Assembly (NCBI RefSeq): GCF_023195915.1
Contig: NZ_JALPRP010000002.1
Coordinates: 310,001 to 374,000, forward strand
Direction of reading: 5' to 3'
Source: Methanoculleus sp. 7T
Lineage (GTDB): Archaea; Halobacteriota; Methanomicrobia; Methanomicrobiales; Methanoculleaceae
DNA length: 64,000 nt
A model generated the notes under the pieces. That model was given only the letters and a program-made list of their open reading frames with translations, made no database searches and was not told where the DNA came from. The first letter of the stretch is position 1. The number at the start of each line of letters is the position of its first letter. Below are positions 27,849 to 37,005 of this stretch, in pieces. The position numbers were made by a program, and so were the translations under genes.

Positions 27849-29269
27849 AGTCTCTCAATCCTCTTCTGGATCGCGGACCGGAGTTCGGCGCGGTCGGAGA
27901 TATCCCCGACCTTCCCGGCGAGCTTCGCATCGCCGATGACCTGGTCGATCCACCGGGAAAAGTCCCCCCGCTCGACGTGGTAACTGACGACGTCGTCCGG
28001 GGTAAATTCGAGCATATTCGCAAGTTCCTGCAGGCTGTGGGCGGCGTAGCCGGCAGGCCGGTCGTATGACGAGAAGGAGAACGCCAGATCGGGCGGGACG
28101 CAGCGCAGGGAACGGGCCGATTTCGGGGACCGTGTGCCGGCCGCGGACTGTTCCTCGAAGTGCGAGAGGATCCGCATGAAGGAGGCGAAGTAGTCGTAGG
28201 CCGCTTGGTGGCTGACGGCGTGGAGCGGTTTCCCGCACGAGACCGAGCGCATGGCCATCCTCCGGATATGGTCGGTCATGAGGAGGCACCGCCAGACCTC
28301 CTTCTCCGCAACCAGCCCCTCGGCCCCCTCAAGCGCTTCGAGTGCGGACTGCTGCATGATGGTCTTCTGCCGGTCCGGGCCGGCGGTCTCCTTGATATCC
28401 CCGTACGGCGGGAGGCGGGCGGCGTCGGAGGGGTGCACGGTCTCGATCCCATTCTCGGCGAGGGCGGACGGGAGTGCACGCAGGAACTCGAAGATGCCCG
28501 TCTCGGGGCCGACGGCATCCCCGAAGACGCGGTAGTCGAGGAAGAGCGTGATGCATTCGCCGGGGGAGATCGAGAGCCACTCTGCATACCGGTCGGCCAT
28601 GAGCGGCCACTTGTCCCACTCCCTCCACGGAAACCGCACGGCAATGTCGTCGGAAAGTTCGCAGTGGGTGATGAGGACCGGGAGGCCATGGTAGGTGTAG
28701 GTGTGGTTTGGGTCCCTCTCCGGAGCGGGCTCCACACTCCCCTCGATGATCGCCGCCTCGATCCCGGCTCCGGCAAGGGCCTCTGCGGTGGCCGGGGTGA
28801 TGGGGTAGTCGGTATGCGCAAACGTGGTCGGCACGACCGAGAAGTGCTCCTTCATCGTGTCGCGGTGCATGAGAAGTTCGTCCACGAACTCCCGGAGGTC
28901 GGCAAACTGCCCGGCGACGCTGTGGTAATAGGTCTGCGCGAGGACTTCGGCGTTTGGGTGCTTTGCCGCATGAGAAACGAGTTCGAGCGTATCCGGGTAC
29001 CACTGTTCAAGGCGCTCCATCACTGTTCCGGAGATGCTGAAGGCGCATCTGAACCCTTCGTCGAGAAGGTCGAGGAGAACCTCGGTCGTCGGCCGGAACG
29101 ATCGGTCGACGATCCGTCCCAAGTCTTCCTTTGCATCCGGGTAAAAGTAACTGTTCTTCAGGTTTCTCTTTCGCCTGATATCTGGTCGAAATCCGGGATT
29201 GAGATAGCAGGGATAATGGATATCGAATCCCAGACAGACCTTCGGTGGATTTGAGCCCTCGCCCGTCAT
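27830..29269 (-). CDS. GH57 alpha-amylase-type glycoside hydrolase
   Basis: 479 aa from the ATG at 29269. The frame extends to 29410, but a TATA box lies 27 nt before 29269 and family members start just before VCLGFDIHYPCYLN. GH57 blocks: CAFSISGTVMERLEQW and EVLAQTYYHSVAGQF. It is the first gene of the glycogen operon. It would cut internal alpha-1,4 bonds of the store or shape the growing glucan. The C-terminal helical domain (about 340-479) is usual for GH57. Confidence 0.9.
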   Translation of the reverse strand: MTGEGSNPPKVCLGFDIHYPCYLNPGFRPDIRRKRNLKNSYFYPDAKEDLGRIVDRSFRPTTEVLLDLLDEGFRCAFSISGTVMERLEQWYPDTLELVSHAAKHPNAEVLAQTYYHSVAGQFADLREFVDELLMHRDTMKEHFSVVPTTFAHTDYPITPATAEALAGAGIEAAIIEGSVEPAPERDPNHTYTYHGLPVLITHCELSDDIAVRFPWREWDKWPLMADRYAEWLSISPGECITLFLDYRVFGDAVGPETGIFEFLRALPSALAENGIETVHPSDAARLPPYGDIKETAGPDRQKTIMQQSALEALEGAEGLVAEKEVWRCLLMTDHIRRMAMRSVSCGKPLHAVSHQAAYDYFASFMRILSHFEEQSAAGTRSPKSARSLRCVPPDLAFSFSSYDRPAGYAAHSLQELANMLEFTPDDVVSYHVERGDFSRWIDQVIGDAKLAGKVGDISDRAELRSAIQKRIERLWRRLR

Positions 29270-29290
29270 CGGTGGTAGATAGTAGTTTCC

Positions 29291-29300
29291 GTATATAAAG
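29291..29300 (-). promoter_or_regulatory. TATA box of the glycogen operon
   Basis: CTTTATATAC on the minus strand is centred about 27 nt before the ATG at 29269, implying a leaderless transcript for the five-gene run that follows. Confidence 0.65.
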
Positions 29301-29447
29301 GTCGTCGGCCCGGACACCTTCCGGTCCTGTGCCTCTCGGCAAGCCATGGTGCCCAGGTGTCGGATAACGGCACCTCCTGAGATGGAGTGGAGAACTCCGG
29401 ATATCCTCAAATGAGAGGAAGACTTACCGCATAATGAGGATCAGGCG

Positions 29448-30296
29448 TTGAGCACCGATGGGTTTGCCGTGAGGACGATGACGCGGCAGGAGGTTCGAGT
29501 CGCCGTCGGCTGGGCGGAGCAGGAGGGGTGGAACCCGGGGATTTACGATGCGGAGGCCTTCTATGCCGCCGACCCGGAGGGGTTCTTCGTCGCGGAACTC
29601 GACGGCAAGCCGATAGGGTCGATCTCGGTCGTCAACTACAGTGAGACGTTCGCCTTTGCCGGCCTGTATATCCTGAAGCCGGAGTACCGGAACAGGGGTT
29701 ACGGGAGCAGGCTGTTTGCCGCAGGCACGGCCCACGCCGGGGACCGGAACATCGGGGGCGACGGCGTCCTCACGATGCAGGAGAAATACCGCACGCGGTC
29801 CGGCTTTTCGCTCGCCTACAGAAACATCAGGTTCGAGGGCACCGGCGGCGGCAACGAGCCCGAAGGACTCGTCGATACCGCCGCGGTGCCGTTTGACCGG
29901 CTTGCCGCATACGATGCCCGGCACTTCCCGGCGCCGCGCCCTCGCTTCCTTGAGGAGTGGATCCGGCAGGAGGGGACGCGGGGCCGGGCGGTGCTCGGGG
30001 GAGACGGCGAGGTCGCAGGATACGGCATCATCCGGCGATGTCATCGCGGCCATAAGATCGGGCCGCTCTTTGCGGATACGCCGCAGGTTGCGGAGGATAT
30101 CTTTCTTGCGCTCTCGGCGCAGGCTCCGGGCGAGCCGGTCTACCTCGATGCACCGGAACCGAACGCCGCCGCCGTGGCGCTCGCACGCCGGCACGGGATG
30201 GTCCCCGTCTTTGAGACGGCACGGATCTACACGAAGGCGGTCCCCGACTTGCCCCTCGACGAGATCTTCGGCGTGACATCGTTCGAGCTCGGGTGA
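29448..30296 (+). CDS. GNAT family N-acetyltransferase
   Basis: 282 aa. A GNAT domain (residues 5-145) has AELDGKPIGSISVVNY and the acetyl-CoA-binding YILKPEYRNRGYGSRL; the C-terminal part looks like a second, degenerate GNAT-like domain (AVPFDRLAAYDARHFPAPR). The start is probably TTG 29448, with GAGGATC a few bases before it; ATG 29478 is possible. It lies 58 bp before the decarboxylase gene. A polyamine or amino-acid substrate is a guess from that neighbour only. Confidence 0.8.
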   Translation: MSTDGFAVRTMTRQEVRVAVGWAEQEGWNPGIYDAEAFYAADPEGFFVAELDGKPIGSISVVNYSETFAFAGLYILKPEYRNRGYGSRLFAAGTAHAGDRNIGGDGVLTMQEKYRTRSGFSLAYRNIRFEGTGGGNEPEGLVDTAAVPFDRLAAYDARHFPAPRPRFLEEWIRQEGTRGRAVLGGDGEVAGYGIIRRCHRGHKIGPLFADTPQVAEDIFLALSAQAPGEPVYLDAPEPNAAAVALARRHGMVPVFETARIYTKAVPDLPLDEIFGVTSFELG

Positions 30297-30354
30297 GGAG
30301 AACCAAAACATTCTAAAGAGACCTCCGAAGAGTACCATCACGGGGTATGACCGC

Positions 30355-32655
30355 ATGGACTATCTGGAGGAGTTTCCCGTTCTCATCATCGACGACGAAC
30401 TGCATTCCGATACCGCGGAGGGCCGGGCTTCGCGGGAGATCGTGAAAGAACTGAAAGCCGAGGACTTCCCGGTCATCGAAGCCCTGACCGCCCGCGACGG
30501 GGTTCATGCCTTCCTCTCGCACCCGCATGCGAGTTGCATCATCATCGACTGGGAACTCACCCCCGAGCCCGCCGACGGCATGCTCACCGCGCGAGATGTC
30601 ATAACCCTCATCAGGGAGCGCAACCCGAAGGTCCCGATCTTCTTGAATACCGAGAAACTGGCGATATCCGCCATCCCGCTCGGCGTCATATCCCGGATCG
30701 ACGGCTACATCTGGAAACTCGAGGATACCCCGGCGTTCATCGCCGGCCACATCAAGCGGGCGGCAAAGAACTACCTCGCCGACGTCCTCCCCCCGTTCTT
30801 CCAGGGGCTCATGGACTACGTCGAGGAGTACAAATACTCCTGGCATACCCCGGGGCACATGGGCGGCGTCGCGTTCCTCAAGAGCGCCCCCGGCCGGATC
30901 TTCTACAACTTCTTCGGCGAGAATACGTTGCGGGCCGACCTCTCGGTCTCGGTGCCGGAGCTCGGGTCGCTCCTGAAACACTCCGGCGTCGTCGGGGAGG
31001 CGGAGCGGAAGGCCGCGGAGGTCTTCGGGGCCGACCGGACCTACTTCGTCACCGGCGGCACGTCGGCCGCGAACAAGATCGTCTGGCTTGCGACCGTCAC
31101 CCCCGGCGACGTCGTCCTTGTCGACCGGAACTGCCACAAATCCGTGATGCACGCGATCATCATGACCGGCGCCGTCCCGGTCTACCTCATCCCGGCACGG
31201 AACGAGTACGGGATCATCGGCCCCATCCACAGCCGCGAGTTCCGCCCCGAGGTCATCCGGGAGAAGATCCGGGACTGCCCGCTCATAGAGGACCCTGCAC
31301 TGCAGACGGTCAGGCTGGCCGCGATCACGAACTCCACCTACGATGGGATCTGCTACAGCGCAGAAAGGATCGAGGAGCAGCTGCGGGGCGTGGTCCCGTA
31401 CCTCCACTTCGACGAGGCATGGTTCGGCTACGCCAGATTCCATCCCCTCTACGCCGGGCGATTCGGGATGCACACGGAAGACGAGGTCGGCCCGACGGTC
31501 TTCGCCACCCAATCGACCCACAAGGTCCTCGCCGCCTTCTCGCAGGGCTCGATGCTCCATATCAGGCAGGGCCGGGGGCCTGTCGACCACCCGCGGTTCA
31601 ACGAGGCGTTCATGATGTTCACCTCCACCTCCCCTCAGTACACCATCATAGCCTCACTCGACGTCGCCACCAAGATGATGGCCGGGCACTCGGGGAAGTT
31701 CCTCGTCGAGGAGTCTATCGAGGAGGCGATCGTCTTCCGGAAGAAGATGGTGACGGTGGCAGAGGAGATCCGGGCAGGGAGCCGGTCCGGGGAGGACTAC
31801 TGGTGGTTCACCGTCTGGCAGCCCGACTGCATCTTGGACCTTGGAGAGGAGCGGTCGTTTGAGGAGGTGGACGACCGGGTCCTCCTCGACAACGCCGGGT
31901 GCTGGCTCCTGGACCCGCACGATGCCTGGCACGGCTTTCCCGGCCTCGAGGAGGGCTACGCCATGCTCGACCCCATCAAGGTGACCATCCTCACCCCCGG
32001 GATCGGGCCGGGCGGGGAGATGGAGGACCGGGGGATTCCTGCGGCCATCGTCACGAAGTACCTCCGCAAGAGCGGGATCGTCGTCGAGAAGACCGGGTAC
32101 TACTCGTTTTTGATCCTCTTCACGCTCGGGATCACCAAGGGCAAGTCCGGGACGCTGCTTGCGGAACTCTTCCGGTTCAAGGCCCTCTACGATGGGAACA
32201 GCCCGCTCGAGGAGGTCTTCCCCGATCTCGTGCGGGAGCACCCGGCCCGATATGCCGGCCGGGGCCTCGCCGACCTCTGCCGGGAGATGCACGCCTACCT
32301 CCGGGAGCGGCCGATAGCGGACGTCGTCCAGAGGATATGCGCGACGCTGCCGGAACCGGCGATGACGCCGGCGGAGGCCTACCGCCATCTGGTGCGGGGC
32401 GAGGTGACGCCGGTGCCGGCAGACGAGCTTGAGGGGAGAACCGTCGCGGTGATGGTCGTGCCCTACCCGCCGGGGATCCCGGTCATCATGCCGGGGGAGC
32501 GGTGCGGGCCGGCGACGCGGGGGATCGTCGACTATCTCGTCTCCCTGCAGGAGTTCGACATTCTCTTTCCGGGATTCGAGAACGAGGTGCACGGGGTGGA
32601 CGTCGTCGCGAGGGACGGACGCCGGGTCTACTACATCTACTGCGTTGCGGAGTGA
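30355..32655 (+). CDS. PLP-dependent Orn/Lys/Arg decarboxylase, inducible type
   Basis: 766 aa, the length of the large fold-I decarboxylases. Residues 1-130 form the receiver-like wing domain (FPVLIIDDELHSD, ASCIIIDWELTPEP). The PLP domain has SWHTPGHMGGVAF, YFVTGGTSAANKIV, LHFDEAWFGYARFHP and the Schiff-base Lys in ATQSTHKVLAAFSQGSM; the C-terminal domain follows. Whether the substrate is arginine, lysine or ornithine cannot be decided here. It could serve polyamine synthesis or pH control. It converges with the MFS gene. Confidence 0.9.
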   Translation: MDYLEEFPVLIIDDELHSDTAEGRASREIVKELKAEDFPVIEALTARDGVHAFLSHPHASCIIIDWELTPEPADGMLTARDVITLIRERNPKVPIFLNTEKLAISAIPLGVISRIDGYIWKLEDTPAFIAGHIKRAAKNYLADVLPPFFQGLMDYVEEYKYSWHTPGHMGGVAFLKSAPGRIFYNFFGENTLRADLSVSVPELGSLLKHSGVVGEAERKAAEVFGADRTYFVTGGTSAANKIVWLATVTPGDVVLVDRNCHKSVMHAIIMTGAVPVYLIPARNEYGIIGPIHSREFRPEVIREKIRDCPLIEDPALQTVRLAAITNSTYDGICYSAERIEEQLRGVVPYLHFDEAWFGYARFHPLYAGRFGMHTEDEVGPTVFATQSTHKVLAAFSQGSMLHIRQGRGPVDHPRFNEAFMMFTSTSPQYTIIASLDVATKMMAGHSGKFLVEESIEEAIVFRKKMVTVAEEIRAGSRSGEDYWWFTVWQPDCILDLGEERSFEEVDDRVLLDNAGCWLLDPHDAWHGFPGLEEGYAMLDPIKVTILTPGIGPGGEMEDRGIPAAIVTKYLRKSGIVVEKTGYYSFLILFTLGITKGKSGTLLAELFRFKALYDGNSPLEEVFPDLVREHPARYAGRGLADLCREMHAYLRERPIADVVQRICATLPEPAMTPAEAYRHLVRGEVTPVPADELEGRTVAVMVVPYPPGIPVIMPGERCGPATRGIVDYLVSLQEFDILFPGFENEVHGVDVVARDGRRVYYIYCVAE

Positions 32656-32667
32656 CCGGGCCTGCCG

Positions 32668-34068
32668 TCACTCCCGCACCCTGCCGCTGGCGAGCGAGGC
32701 GAGGATGCCTGCGGTGCAGAGGACGGCGAAGACGGAGAACGCCACCCGGAGGCTCGTCATGAACGGCTCCTGGGCCTCCGGCCCGATCTGGGTGGTGCCG
32801 ATGAAGAGGGCGAACGTGACGGTGGCGATGCCGAGCGAGAACATCATCCCCGTCGTCCGCATGGTGGCGAGCATCCCCGAGGCGAGGCCGTAGAGGGACC
32901 GGTCGACCGAGCTCATGACGGCGTTTGTGTTCGGGGAGGAGAAGAGGGCGAACCCGAACCCGAGGAGGATGAGGCTTGCGACGATCCAGGTCATCGGGGT
33001 GGTCGGGGAAAGAAGCGTGAGGAGGGCGAGACCGGTGGCAGTGAGCCCCATCCCGGCCGAGGCGACGTACCGGGGTTCTACCCGGTCGGAGAGCCTTCCG
33101 GCCGGGGCGGCGAAGAGCGCCTGGGTGACCGGCTGCGTGATCAGGACGAGACCCGCGAGACTGGGGTCGAACCCACGGACCACCTGGAGGTAGAGGGAGA
33201 GGAGGAACCCGACGGCAAACGTCGCGCCGTAGTTGATCAGGGCGGTCAGGTTTGAGAAGGCGAATGCCCGGTTCGATGCGAGGAGGCCGATGTTGAGAAC
33301 CGGACTTTCCACCCTTCTCTCCCATGCGTAGAAGACCACAGAGAACGCCACGCCGGCGACGATTGCCGCGACGCCGGCCTGCTCCGGAAGGAGCGAGAAT
33401 CCGTATATCGCGAAAAGGAGCATCGCGCCGTAGAAAACCGAACCGACGATGTCCAGCCGCTCTCCGCAGGCGTCGGCCCACTCCCCGGCAAGGTGGCGGC
33501 GGATCTGGTAGACGATGTAGATACCGAGGGGGATGTTGGTGAGGAAGATGCTCCGCCAGGTGAGGAGCTCGGTGAGGTAGCCGCCGAGGAGCGGCCCGAT
33601 GGAGAGGCCGACGTAGACGGCGGTCACGTTGATCCCGAGCACCCGCCCCCGCTCCTCTGGAGGGAAGACCGACGTGATCATGGCGACCCCGGTGCCGTAG
33701 ATCATGGCGCTTCCTATGCCCTCGAGGAACCGGAAGACGATGAGCATGGGTCCCGACGTCGCAAGCGCGGAGAGCAGGGCCGACGCGGTGAAGATGGTCA
33801 CGCCGAGGGTGAAGACTTTTTTGCGTCCGTATATGTCGGCGCACCGCCCGAGCGGGACGAGGAAGATCGCGGTCGCGAGGAGGTACGACGAGGCCACGAG
33901 GCTGAGGGAGACGGCGTCGAGATCGAACTCTGCGGCGATCGACGGGAGCGCGATGTTCACCGCCGAGCCCATGAACGGGGTGAGGAACGCGGCGAGGGTG
34001 GCGATGATGAGGACGGTCCGGCGTTCGACGGCGTCGGAGGCGGGCATGGAGACTCTTTGCTGCGGCAC
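32668..34068 (-). CDS. MFS transporter, DHA2 (14-helix) type
   Basis: 466 aa with about 14 membrane helices. The N-terminal LAAFLTPFMGSAVNIALPSIA, LGRCADIYGRKKVF (motif A) and GVAMITSVFPPEERGR are typical of the DHA2 drug:H+ antiporter family (EmrB/QacA-like). It probably exports small hydrophobic compounds. It lies at the left edge of the accessory island at 34-39 kb but is itself GC-rich like the rest of the chromosome. Confidence 0.9.
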   Translation of the reverse strand: MPQQRVSMPASDAVERRTVLIIATLAAFLTPFMGSAVNIALPSIAAEFDLDAVSLSLVASSYLLATAIFLVPLGRCADIYGRKKVFTLGVTIFTASALLSALATSGPMLIVFRFLEGIGSAMIYGTGVAMITSVFPPEERGRVLGINVTAVYVGLSIGPLLGGYLTELLTWRSIFLTNIPLGIYIVYQIRRHLAGEWADACGERLDIVGSVFYGAMLLFAIYGFSLLPEQAGVAAIVAGVAFSVVFYAWERRVESPVLNIGLLASNRAFAFSNLTALINYGATFAVGFLLSLYLQVVRGFDPSLAGLVLITQPVTQALFAAPAGRLSDRVEPRYVASAGMGLTATGLALLTLLSPTTPMTWIVASLILLGFGFALFSSPNTNAVMSSVDRSLYGLASGMLATMRTTGMMFSLGIATVTFALFIGTTQIGPEAQEPFMTSLRVAFSVFAVLCTAGILASLASGRVRE

Positions 34069-34160
34069 TTACTGGAACTGAGGACGGCCGGGGAGTAAAG
34101 GGTTGCGATACGGCGTGCGTCACGTGCAGTCCTTCTGCGGGGGCGAGGAGGGTCGGCGGC

Positions 34161-34298
34161 CGGGCGAAGGTCGATGATGTCATCGAGATCCTGGTGCAGC
34201 AGGGCCTCTCCCGCGACAACGTCGAGCGCATCCTCGAGCAGCTGAAACGGGGCGGGGGGATGCTCGAGCCCCGGCACGGGCTGGTGAAGTTGATCGGG
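34161..34298 (+). pseudogene. Short relic resembling the C-terminal winged helix of MCM
   Basis: About 46 codons without a start read KVDDVIEILVQQGLSRDNV, then ERILEQLKRGGGMLEPRHG and LVKLI. This layout (two helices, then a small wing with EPRxGxxxLI) resembles the end of archaeal MCM helicases. No helicase domain precedes it; the upstream sequence is the 5' flank of the transporter gene. The frame stays open to 34760 but loses protein-like character after about 34305. It may mark a past insertion or recombination at the end of an mcm gene. The identity is by eye. Confidence 0.4.
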
Positions 34299-34314
34299 TT
34301 GGGGATCAAACTGT

Positions 34315-34475
34315 CCCCTCTTCGCGTTCTTCGCGGTGATCGAATTTCGGCCCGTCGCACTTCGCGTGAGTTCATTGGTGCGGATAGCGATACGGCCTCA
34401 CGTGAAATGCGACGGATGGGACATCCGGAGCTTGAGAAGACCGAAGGTCTTCGAAAGACGCGAAGCCGCGAAGGA
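34315..34475 (+). repeat. Outer direct repeat, left copy
   Basis: This stretch shares CTCTTCGCGTTNTTCGCGG, TTCGCGTGAGTT, GACGGATGGGAC and CGCGAAGCCGCGAAGGA with 39021-39188, in the same orientation though with segments shifted. It contains the 7-bp hairpin GAAGACC-GAA-GGTCTTC (34436-34452). Together the two copies frame the island. Confidence 0.6.
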
Positions 34476-34549
34476 GTATCACACAGCGGGCCTGGCGGCT
34501 TTTCGAACTTCGGTTCCCAACCCCTCACGCGGTCTCTACGGCATAGGCC

Positions 34550-34866
34550 GCACGACCCTCCTTGCCGCGAGAACGGCCTCTCTCCTGTGTCCGCGTCCCC
34601 CGGAACGGGATCGAGCACCTCGTTTTTACAAACAGCCAGAGAACGTGTAGCTGCAGTGGCCGTAAAACATAAATGTCAAGACGTTCAGGTCATTGTGCGG
34701 ATGCTCAAAACGCGTTCGCAAAACGGCGGAGGCTCACCCCATCCGTCCAAGACCGGGTGAACCCCCCACTGCCCGAAGGCAAGAGATAGGTTTGCACTTC
34801 CTGTACTTAAGGACTGTGCCTCTTTGCCTCCGGGGACGTTATAGGAGGAAAGCAAATGAATGGAAA
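34550..34866 (+). repeat. Duplicated promoter module, left copy
   Basis: About 317 bp that match 38153-38476 with scattered changes: shared blocks include GAACGGCCTCTCTCCTG/GAACCGCCTCTCTCCTG, GTTCAGGTCATTGTGCGGAT, TTCGCAAAACG, GGGTGAACCCCCCACTGCCC and CTGTACTTAAGGACTGTGCC. The similarity runs through the ribosome binding site and the first four codons (ATGAATGGAAA) of the gene downstream. It therefore carries promoter, leader and start. Confidence 0.8.
34731..34763 (+). promoter_or_regulatory. Conserved inverted repeat in the promoter module
   Basis: GGCTCACCC (34731-34739) and GGGTGAACC (34755-34763) pair over nine positions with one G-U/mismatch and a 15-nt spacer. The same arms with a different 19-nt spacer recur at 38336-38372. 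Conserved arms with a changed spacer suggest a protein-binding site. A TATA-like CTTAAGG follows at 34806-34812. Confidence 0.5.
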
Positions 34867-35617
34867 CATTGGAATGCGGGCACTCTCCGCGCTCTTCGCC
34901 GTGCTGCTGGTGAGCGTGGGTGTTGTGCCGGCGATGGCGTGCGAACCTGGAACACCTTGTAGCGATGTAAAACAAGGTATGCAAAAAACCGATTTGTCGG
35001 GCTTGGAGAAGTACGAAGCTGTTGCTTTTGCTTTGAACTTGGATGATGTGAAAAAACTCTCGGACATCTCGCGCTCTGAAGACTTTGGTTTGATCGTCGA
35101 CAACGCCCAAGCATTCTCCTTCGAAAAAAAGCTTGAAGACGGATCTATCAATCACATAACGGCCGTAGTACTCCCCATAGAATCCATTGTTGAGAAAGAC
35201 GGCTCCGTTCAGACATCGAACGTTGCCGCAATCTGGGACAGTGACACTAATCGGGTACTCAAGTCCACGTATATCTTCCAGAACAAGTCCCTATACAAAC
35301 TCACATTCAGCATAATCGATGCCAATGGAGATGTACTCGAAGAAGTAATAGTCGATGAGGGTTCATTCGTCGAAAAAATGCCGGGGCAGTTATTTGCAAC
35401 AGCAGAGGATCCGAGTTATTGGGAGTGTATTGCCGCGTGTGTCGCTATAGACTGTGCCTGCGCACTTGCTGGAATTCCCTGTCCGGGGCTGCCAATCTGT
35501 GATTTTTGTGTAACATTGTTGCCAGCCTGTGTTTACGTGCCAACCGTGATAACCTGTGGCGCTGTTGTGGCCTGCTTCGGGTTGGAAGCAACTTCATGTA
35601 TGGTCAGTTGCCTGTAA
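34856..35617 (+). CDS. Secreted halocin C8-like precursor (candidate archaeocin)
   Basis: 253 aa. A Sec signal (residues 1-28, ending PAMA before Cys29), then a hydrophilic domain (about 30-185) without recognised family, then a compact hydrophobic domain (about 188-253) with 12 cysteines at 191, 195, 200, 202, 209, 215, 218, 225, 234, 240, 248 and 252. The layout matches halocin C8 as I recall it: a precursor of similar length whose N-terminal part is the immunity protein and whose Cys-rich C-terminus is the peptide antibiotic. Composition is clearly more AT-rich than the flanks. Followed by a lipoprotein, a membrane protein and a thioredoxin-CcdA fusion. Similarity is by layout, not by profile search. 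Confidence 0.6.
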   Translation: MNGNIGMRALSALFAVLLVSVGVVPAMACEPGTPCSDVKQGMQKTDLSGLEKYEAVAFALNLDDVKKLSDISRSEDFGLIVDNAQAFSFEKKLEDGSINHITAVVLPIESIVEKDGSVQTSNVAAIWDSDTNRVLKSTYIFQNKSLYKLTFSIIDANGDVLEEVIVDEGSFVEKMPGQLFATAEDPSYWECIAACVAIDCACALAGIPCPGLPICDFCVTLLPACVYVPTVITCGAVVACFGLEATSCMVSCL

Positions 35618-35651
35618 CTATGGCAAATTTCTCATTTTTGGGGAGGGTATA

Positions 35652-36323
35652 ATGACACCACAACAGCACTATCTACTCGTGCTGGTTATCGCATTAATCG
35701 GACTCATTTGCTCTGGTTGTTTAGAAACAAACGTTGATGCCGATACGTTTCTGCGAAATGTCGCAGAGAAGCAGGCGAATATCGAAAACCTGACATATAC
35801 TGAAATATTTACTTTTCATATAGGAGAAGAAACAAGGACTGTTGAATATGATGCTACTTTAAAGACACCAGATAAATTTCGAAGAATTGAGAGGATCGGC
35901 TCGATTATACGCTCGGAGACTGTCTCTAATGGGGACATAGTCTGGATCTATGATCCAGAGGTAAACATTCTATTCATTAGAAATTCAACACCCTCAGAGA
36001 AGATACCGGAGCCTTCAATCTATGCGTTGCTGACTGACAACATTACTGAAAAATACATAATAGAGGATCAGGACGTGGGATCGCTTAACTCAATTTCAGT
36101 CCGTAAGGTAAAATTGTCTCCTCGCGAATTGGACAACGAGGATATGAGAGAGTATCTGATATGGATCGATTCTGACAGTCTTATCCCGTTGAAACTGGAG
36201 AGTTACGACAAGGGCAATCTGATGTTAACCCTGGAGTATCAAGATTACTCGATAAATTGCATAACAGATGATAATGAATTCACCTTTGCAATTCCTGCTG
36301 GCGCGTCGGTGGTGTACGCATGA
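35652..36323 (+). CDS. LolA/MucB-like lipoprotein
   Basis: 223 aa. The ATG at 35652 follows GGGAGGGT and gives a lipoprotein signal with LICSGC as lipobox (Cys about residue 23). The body (FLRNVAEKQANIENLTYTEI, LKTPDKFRRIER, GDIVWIYDPEVN) has the look of the LolA/MucB-like or DUF4292-type beta fold that binds lipids or hydrophobic partners. Codon use is AT-rich like the precursor gene 34 bp upstream. Its stop overlaps the next start (ATGA). A protective or chaperone role at the cell surface is inferred. Confidence 0.65.
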   Translation: MTPQQHYLLVLVIALIGLICSGCLETNVDADTFLRNVAEKQANIENLTYTEIFTFHIGEETRTVEYDATLKTPDKFRRIERIGSIIRSETVSNGDIVWIYDPEVNILFIRNSTPSEKIPEPSIYALLTDNITEKYIIEDQDVGSLNSISVRKVKLSPRELDNEDMREYLIWIDSDSLIPLKLESYDKGNLMLTLEYQDYSINCITDDNEFTFAIPAGASVVYA

Positions 36324-36943
36324 GGATTGATCATATCGTCAAAGAGGAACTCTTGCGCTCACTCGCAATCTACTGGATATTGTTTCTCATCATTGCTATT
36401 CCCACCGTGGGTGGCTACTTGCCGTTATCCACGGCTTCTGCATTTCCTCTGGCAGCGATCCTCACTGCAATATATTTCTGTGTCATGGTGTGGTACAGGC
36501 GGAAGGAAAATCTGCACGACCCCAACCCCATAAGCATTCTCCATCACGCCCTCCGGTTGGGAGAACAGAGAGAGGAGAAGACGAAGCAGAGAAGAGCCCT
36601 CGTTGAGAAGGTGACCGATGCCGTCCTTGCCGTCGTGATCTTCCTGATCTATCTCTACGCGTCCCTTGCATACTCCATCAACCAGGTATTCTGGCTCCCT
36701 GTCCTTGTCATCATCGGCCTGCTCCTGACGCGCATCGTCTTCATCGATGCCGGGGAGCGCCGCGTCACCCTTGCACGATCGGTTGTCTTCTACCTCATAG
36801 CAGCCGCAATCGTTGTTCTGCGCTACCTGGCACTGGGGTATCCCGTTGTCCCCCTCCTCCAGGCAATCGTGCTTATTGGTGTCGTTTCTTTTCCCATCCT
36901 CTACGTCTGGGAAAGACGATCTGCCCCGAAGGGAAAGGACTGA
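36320..36943 (+). CDS. Six-helix membrane protein of unknown function
   Basis: 207 aa with six predicted membrane helices in two groups (about residues 13-33, 38-56; 94-113, 118-137, 148-170, 174-195) separated by a charged loop (REEKTKQRRALVEKVTD). No family recognised. It starts within the stop of the lipoprotein gene, so the two are coupled. The first third is AT-richer than the rest. Immunity or export are possible roles for a membrane protein in this position; nothing in the sequence decides. Confidence 0.65.
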   Translation: MRIDHIVKEELLRSLAIYWILFLIIAIPTVGGYLPLSTASAFPLAAILTAIYFCVMVWYRRKENLHDPNPISILHHALRLGEQREEKTKQRRALVEKVTDAVLAVVIFLIYLYASLAYSINQVFWLPVLVIIGLLLTRIVFIDAGERRVTLARSVVFYLIAAAIVVLRYLALGYPVVPLLQAIVLIGVVSFPILYVWERRSAPKGKD

Positions 36944-37005
36944 GGGATGATGTCCTGCGGAGGGATGGATGTGCTCTGCACACCTCTGCGAATGACGGAG
37001 GGTTC

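Noticed and set aside
26631-27983. 450-codon frame antisense to the GT4 gene
   Set aside because: Shadow frame of the glycosyltransferase and its neighbours; no domain.
29424-30356. 310-codon frame antisense to the GNAT gene
   Set aside because: The plus strand has clear GNAT motifs; the minus frame has none.
32486-34618. 710-codon frame on the minus strand
   Set aside because: Shadow in another frame of the MFS transporter; Arg/Pro/His-rich with no domain.
34194-34760. 188-codon frame as a full gene
   Set aside because: Only the first 35 codons or so look like protein; the remainder covers outer and inner repeats in which no coding pattern is kept. Kept only as a relic.
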